Assembly: GCF_035658495.1 (NCBI RefSeq)
Contig: NZ_CP141944.1
Coordinates: 1,142,001 to 1,206,000 of the forward strand
From: Novosphingobium sp. RL4
Lineage (GTDB): Bacteria; Pseudomonadota; Alphaproteobacteria; Sphingomonadales; Sphingomonadaceae
Reading direction: 5' to 3'
DNA: 64,000 bases
Each line of letters begins with the position of its first letter. Positions within the stretch are counted from its first letter, which is position 1. The position numbers were made by a program, and so were the translations under genes. The notes under the pieces were generated by a model. It ran no database searches. It had not been told where the DNA came from and worked only from the letters and a program-made list of their open reading frames with translations. Positions 61,050-64,000 of this stretch are shown here, one piece after another.

Positions 61050-61625
61050 TCAGCCCAGCAGGCCCGCAGTCTGGGCAAGAAGCCAGAGGCCGATCACCAG
61101 GAACAGCAGCGCCGCGATCGTGCGCACCACGTTCAGCGGGACGCGCTTGATGATCTCGTTGCCGAGGAACACCGCGGGCACGTTGGCCAGCATCATGCCG
61201 ATGGTAGTGCCGGCCATGACCGGGAGCACGCTCTGGAAACGGGCGCCCAGCGCGATCGTGGCAAGCTGGGTCTTGTCGCCCATCTCGACGAGGAAGAAGG
61301 CGATGGCGGTGGCCACGAAGGGCCCGAAGCGGCTGGGCTTGGGCTCGTCGTCTTCGTCGAACTTGTCGGGGATCAGCGTCCATGCGGCCATGGCGATGAA
61401 GCTGACCGCAACGAGGTAGCGGAACCACTGGCCGTCGAGGAAGGCGGAGGCCTGCTCGCCGACCAGCGCTGCGAGGAAGTGGTTGGCGAGCGTCGCCACG
61501 AAGATGCCGCCGACAATGGGCCAGGGGCGCTTGAAGCGAGTGGCGAGGACGATCGCAAGCAATTGCGTCTTGTCGCCGATTTCGGCGAGCGCGACCACGG
61601 CGGTGGACGTCAGCAGGGCTTCCAA
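61050..61625 (-). CDS. GDT1/TMEM165-family manganese exporter
   Basis: A 191-residue membrane protein with two copies of the family signature, EIGDKTQLL near the N-terminus and EMGDKTQLA in the second half, in an internally repeated six-helix fold. The start is read as TTG at 61625, with GGAG 7 bases before it, which gives MEALLTSTAVVALAEIGDKT. A central charged loop (DKFDEDDEPKPSRFG) links the halves. Family members export Mn2+ (or move Ca2+). A yybP-ykoY riboswitch in the leader supports a manganese role. Confidence 0.88.
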   Translation of the reverse strand: MEALLTSTAVVALAEIGDKTQLLAIVLATRFKRPWPIVGGIFVATLANHFLAALVGEQASAFLDGQWFRYLVAVSFIAMAAWTLIPDKFDEDDEPKPSRFGPFVATAIAFFLVEMGDKTQLATIALGARFQSVLPVMAGTTIGMMLANVPAVFLGNEIIKRVPLNVVRTIAALLFLVIGLWLLAQTAGLLG

Positions 61626-61637
61626 GTGAATTCTCCG

Positions 61638-61683
61638 GGCCGGGCAACAGACAAGACAATAGCGCGGCAGAACCCGCCCGGCC
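61638..61683 (-). promoter_or_regulatory. Candidate expression platform of the riboswitch
   Basis: On the minus strand GGCCGGGC (61683-61676) pairs with GCCCGGCC (61645-61638), directly before the GGAG ribosome-binding site at 61636-61633. This hairpin could set access to the start region. Confidence 0.4.
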
Positions 61684-61699
61684 GGACGGAACTGCAACG

Positions 61700-61842
61700 C
61701 CATTGGTCTCGCCCGGACGGATTTTCCGTCCTCCTGTGCGCCATGGTCTCTCGACCAAGTATGTTGACGACAGGTCCTGCTGGTCTTGTCCGGGCGATGG
61801 CCGGGGCAAGGGGGCGCAGGCGGCTACTCCCCAGATGACAAG
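61700..61842 (-). ncRNA. yybP-ykoY manganese riboswitch
   Basis: The minus-strand leader has the conserved elements of this Mn2+ riboswitch: CTGGGGAGTAGCCG (about 61834-61821), GTCAACATACT (61768-61758) and a closing GAGACC near 61710. Their order and spacing fit the paired L1 and L3 loops that bind manganese. It lies about 75 bases before the GDT1-family exporter gene, a known target class. Boundaries are approximate. Confidence 0.85.
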
Positions 61843-61873
61843 CCGGCCCTTAGCGCGGGCGACCGGTGCTGGC

Positions 61874-61911
61874 AAAGAAAAAAGGACCGGCCGCATCGCT
61901 GCGACCGGTCC
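61874..61911 (-). terminator. Intrinsic terminator after the last TBDR
   Basis: On the minus strand GGACCGGTCGCA-GCGA-TGCGGCCGGTCC is followed by a T-run (TTTTTTCTTT). It lies 43 bases past the receptor stop and upstream of the riboswitch leader. Confidence 0.9.
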
Positions 61912-61954
61912 GTCAGTTGCCGTAGGGAGGGCAGGCGCCTCCCTGGTGAGATCG

Positions 61955-64000
61955 TCAGAACTTGGCCGTGGCCGAAAGCGAGAAGACCCGGCCGAGGGCG
62001 TAAGTGTTGAAGTCCACGCGGCCGTCCTCGAAGGTCTGGTATTCGAGGTGCTTTCGCCCGGTGAGGTTGCGGCCTTCGAGCTTGAGTTCCAGTTCCCTGC
62101 CGGCCAGTGCGATCCCCTGGCGCAGCACCACGTCCACGCGCAGGCCGGGGTATTCGATGACGTCGGGCTGGCGGATGCTGCCCACCAGGCCACGGCTGAC
62201 CGAACGCTTGCTGGCATAGCTGAGCAGGATCGTCTGCTGCGAGAGGCCGGAGGTGTCCTCCATGCCGAGCTGGAAGTTGAGCAGGTGTTCCGACTGCCCG
62301 GTGAGCGGCGCGCCGTTCTGGAAGTAGTCGCTGGCAAGCTGGGTCGTGCTGGCGCCGTAGATGTCGGTGGTGTCTTCCGCGCCGACCTTCAGCTTCGACT
62401 TGGTGTAGGTGTAGTTGCCGATCAGCACGAGACGGCGGTTCTCGAAGAAGGCGCCGCCGATCGTATCGAGATCGACGTTCTTCTGCACTTCCAGCTCGCC
62501 GCCGTAGAGGTCCGCCGCAGGGGCGTTGGCGTAAGTTGTGATGAAGCTTTCGGAGCCGGCGAGGATCGATTCGATCGGGTTCTTGATGTGCTTGTAGAAA
62601 CCGCCCACCGAAACGCGCTGGTCACGCGCGAAGTACCATTCGAAGCGGGCCTCGGCGTTGGTGAGCTGGCTGTCCTTCAGGAACGGGTTGCCGCGATAGG
62701 TGCGGTTGCTGTCGGGATCGTAGAAGTTCTGGTAGACCAGCTCGCGGAACTGCGGGCGGGCGATCGTCTTCGAGCCGTTCACGCGGACCTGCATGCCGGG
62801 CTCAAGCTCGTAAGTGAGCGTGAGGGCAGGCAGGAAGTATTCCTTCTTGAGGCCGGTGGTCGGCGTGGCCACCCCGCCGACCGGGCGAAGGACGGTCGTC
62901 TGCTTGGCATATTCCCAGCGCACGCCGGCGTCGATCGAGAGGCTGTCGGTGATCTGGCCATCGACCTTGCCGTAATAGGCATGGTTGAGCAGGCGGGCAT
63001 CGAACTGGCCGACGTTGGCGGTCAGGTCACGCAGTTCGAGGTTGTAGTTGATGCCCGAGGCATCGTTCAGATACCACATCCCCGGCTGCAGCAGCACGTC
63101 GAGCCGCAGCAGGCCGAAAGCCTGGATCAGCGACTGGTCGCCGCTGGCATAGACGCCGAACTGGCGGTTGGTGTTGGTGCGCCGGTTCAGCTGATAGGCA
63201 TAGCCGGCGGTGCCGCGCCAGCCGTCGAAGAACTGGCGCGAGACGTCGACGCCGGCCGACCACACGTCCTCGCTCAGGCGCGAGAAGCTGATCGTGGTGG
63301 GATCGACCGCCCCGGTGCCCATGGTGTTGACGAAGTTTTCGCCGAACTGGGTGCCGTCGTTGGTGCGGATATATTCGGAGTCGATCTCGAACGGCGAGAG
63401 GCGCTTGGAGTTGGCAAAGCCGGCGCGTACGTCGATCGAGGTCTTGTCGTCCGGCTTGAACTCACCGGTGAACTGGGTGTCGAGCAGCGCGCGTTCGTAC
63501 CAGGCGGTCTTCTGCGAGATGTAGTCGACGTCCTGGTTGCTCTCCTGGTGGCCGGCGCGAAGGCGCGTGAACTTGCTGGTGTCGTGAATGTAGAGGTTGG
63601 TCCAGCGGATGGAGTTGTCGCCCCATTCGAGGCCGAGGCCCAGCATGCCGTTGACGATGATCCGGTTGTCGGTGCTGACCGTGCGGTAGTCTTCCCAGAG
63701 ATTGTCCGGGTTGGCGCTCAGCCCCTGTGTAAGCTGCTGCACGGCATCGCGGGTCTGGGTCTTGTTCGAGTAGCCGGCCGCCGCGATCACGCCCAGCGTG
63801 GCGTCGCCGAGTTCGGCGCGCGTACCCGCCGAAAGATCGGCCGAGAAGTTCGGCTGCATCTTGTCGACCTTCTGGACCACCGAGTTGCGGCCCCGGAACA
63901 GCGTGCTGCCGATTTCAAGCGCCTGGTCGCTGCCCGAGCCCATCACGGTGTCGCTCTTCAGGTAGGCCTTGAGCGGGGCGGGAAGCGAGCGGTTGCCGTT
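61955..64000 (-). CDS. TonB-dependent receptor, C-terminal part (runs off the right edge)
   Basis: The frame is open to the window edge, giving about 681 residues; the signal peptide and plug are mostly outside. The visible part is barrel, with strands such as VSVGGFYKHIKNPIESILAG and FRELVYQNFYDPDSNRTYRG, and the C-terminus YALGRVFSLSATAKF ends in Phe as outer-membrane barrels do. The NPFLKDSQLTNAEARFEWYF block is common in the large sphingomonad carbohydrate- or aromatic-related TBDRs. An ATG at 63946 or 63943 is internal, not the true start. Ligand unknown. Confidence 0.85.
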   Translation of the reverse strand, partial: NGNRSLPAPLKAYLKSDTVMGSGSDQALEIGSTLFRGRNSVVQKVDKMQPNFSADLSAGTRAELGDATLGVIAAAGYSNKTQTRDAVQQLTQGLSANPDNLWEDYRTVSTDNRIIVNGMLGLGLEWGDNSIRWTNLYIHDTSKFTRLRAGHQESNQDVDYISQKTAWYERALLDTQFTGEFKPDDKTSIDVRAGFANSKRLSPFEIDSEYIRTNDGTQFGENFVNTMGTGAVDPTTISFSRLSEDVWSAGVDVSRQFFDGWRGTAGYAYQLNRRTNTNRQFGVYASGDQSLIQAFGLLRLDVLLQPGMWYLNDASGINYNLELRDLTANVGQFDARLLNHAYYGKVDGQITDSLSIDAGVRWEYAKQTTVLRPVGGVATPTTGLKKEYFLPALTLTYELEPGMQVRVNGSKTIARPQFRELVYQNFYDPDSNRTYRGNPFLKDSQLTNAEARFEWYFARDQRVSVGGFYKHIKNPIESILAGSESFITTYANAPAADLYGGELEVQKNVDLDTIGGAFFENRRLVLIGNYTYTKSKLKVGAEDTTDIYGASTTQLASDYFQNGAPLTGQSEHLLNFQLGMEDTSGLSQQTILLSYASKRSVSRGLVGSIRQPDVIEYPGLRVDVVLRQGIALAGRELELKLEGRNLTGRKHLEYQTFEDGRVDFNTYALGRVFSLSATAKF

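Noticed and set aside
1..64000. Prophage, integrative element or genomic island
   Set aside because: No integrase, transposase, tRNA-flanked repeats or composition break was seen; the gene content is metabolic and transport-related throughout.

Overview
The window is a GC-rich, densely coded chromosomal segment of an alphaproteobacterium, most likely a sphingomonad close to Novosphingobium. The reasons are five TonB-dependent receptors (TBDRs), a sphingomonad-style L-rhamnose operon with a periplasmic GH106 rhamnosidase, an alphaproteobacterial RegB/RegA pair and the general codon and GC pattern. The genus is an inference. No rRNA, tRNA, CRISPR array, transposase, integrase or phage gene was seen, and base composition looks uniform. 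The first and last genes run off the window.

Layout. 0-5.5 kb (minus): an autotransporter fragment, then a FecI/FecR/FecA-type cell-surface signalling set. 5.6-6.9 kb: a small membrane protein and the divergent ohr/ohrR pair with two operator sites. 7-13 kb: a TBDR with a Fur-like box, a MauG-like di-heme peroxidase, a TonB protein with its own Fur-like dyad, and a ferredoxin-NADP reductase. 13-20.7 kb: a TetR regulator and a tripartite RND efflux operon, linked by three matching TACC-N4-GGTA palindromes. 20.7-24.8 kb (minus): a TBDR and an MHS-type transporter. 24.9-31.9 kb: cyoABCD for a bo3-type quinol oxidase, surf1, and the redox two-component pair regB/regA in one run of tightly packed genes.

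32-44.1 kb (plus): a LysR-controlled catabolic cluster with an amidohydrolase, a flavin aromatic hydroxylase, a GlcG-like protein, a type I extradiol dioxygenase, a fumarylacetoacetate-hydrolase-family enzyme, a TBDR, a periplasmic metallo-beta-lactamase-fold hydrolase, a membrane protein, an esterase and an exported GH1 glucosidase. 44.3-56.1 kb: a complete L-rhamnose module. A minus operon (FGGY kinase, FMN lactate dehydrogenase, MFS transporter, DeoR regulator) diverges from a plus operon (rhamnulose-1-phosphate aldolase/dehydrogenase fusion and rhamnose isomerase), followed by the GH106 alpha-L-rhamnosidase. Taken together, 32-56 kb looks like a locus for plant phenolic glycosides carrying glucose and rhamnose: outer enzymes remove the sugars, rhamnose goes to pyruvate and DHAP, and the ring enzymes deal with the aglycone. 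The substrate is inferred.

56.2-58.1 kb: a luciferase-like oxidoreductase and an IclR regulator. 58.1-60.9 kb: a metallophosphoesterase and GT4 glycosyltransferase pair that matches the PlcP-Agt lipid-remodelling module, with Pho-box-like repeats upstream, and a divergent response regulator whose receiver lacks several catalytic residues. 61-61.9 kb (minus): a GDT1-family manganese exporter behind a yybP-ykoY manganese riboswitch. 62-64 kb: the C-terminal part of a fifth TBDR.
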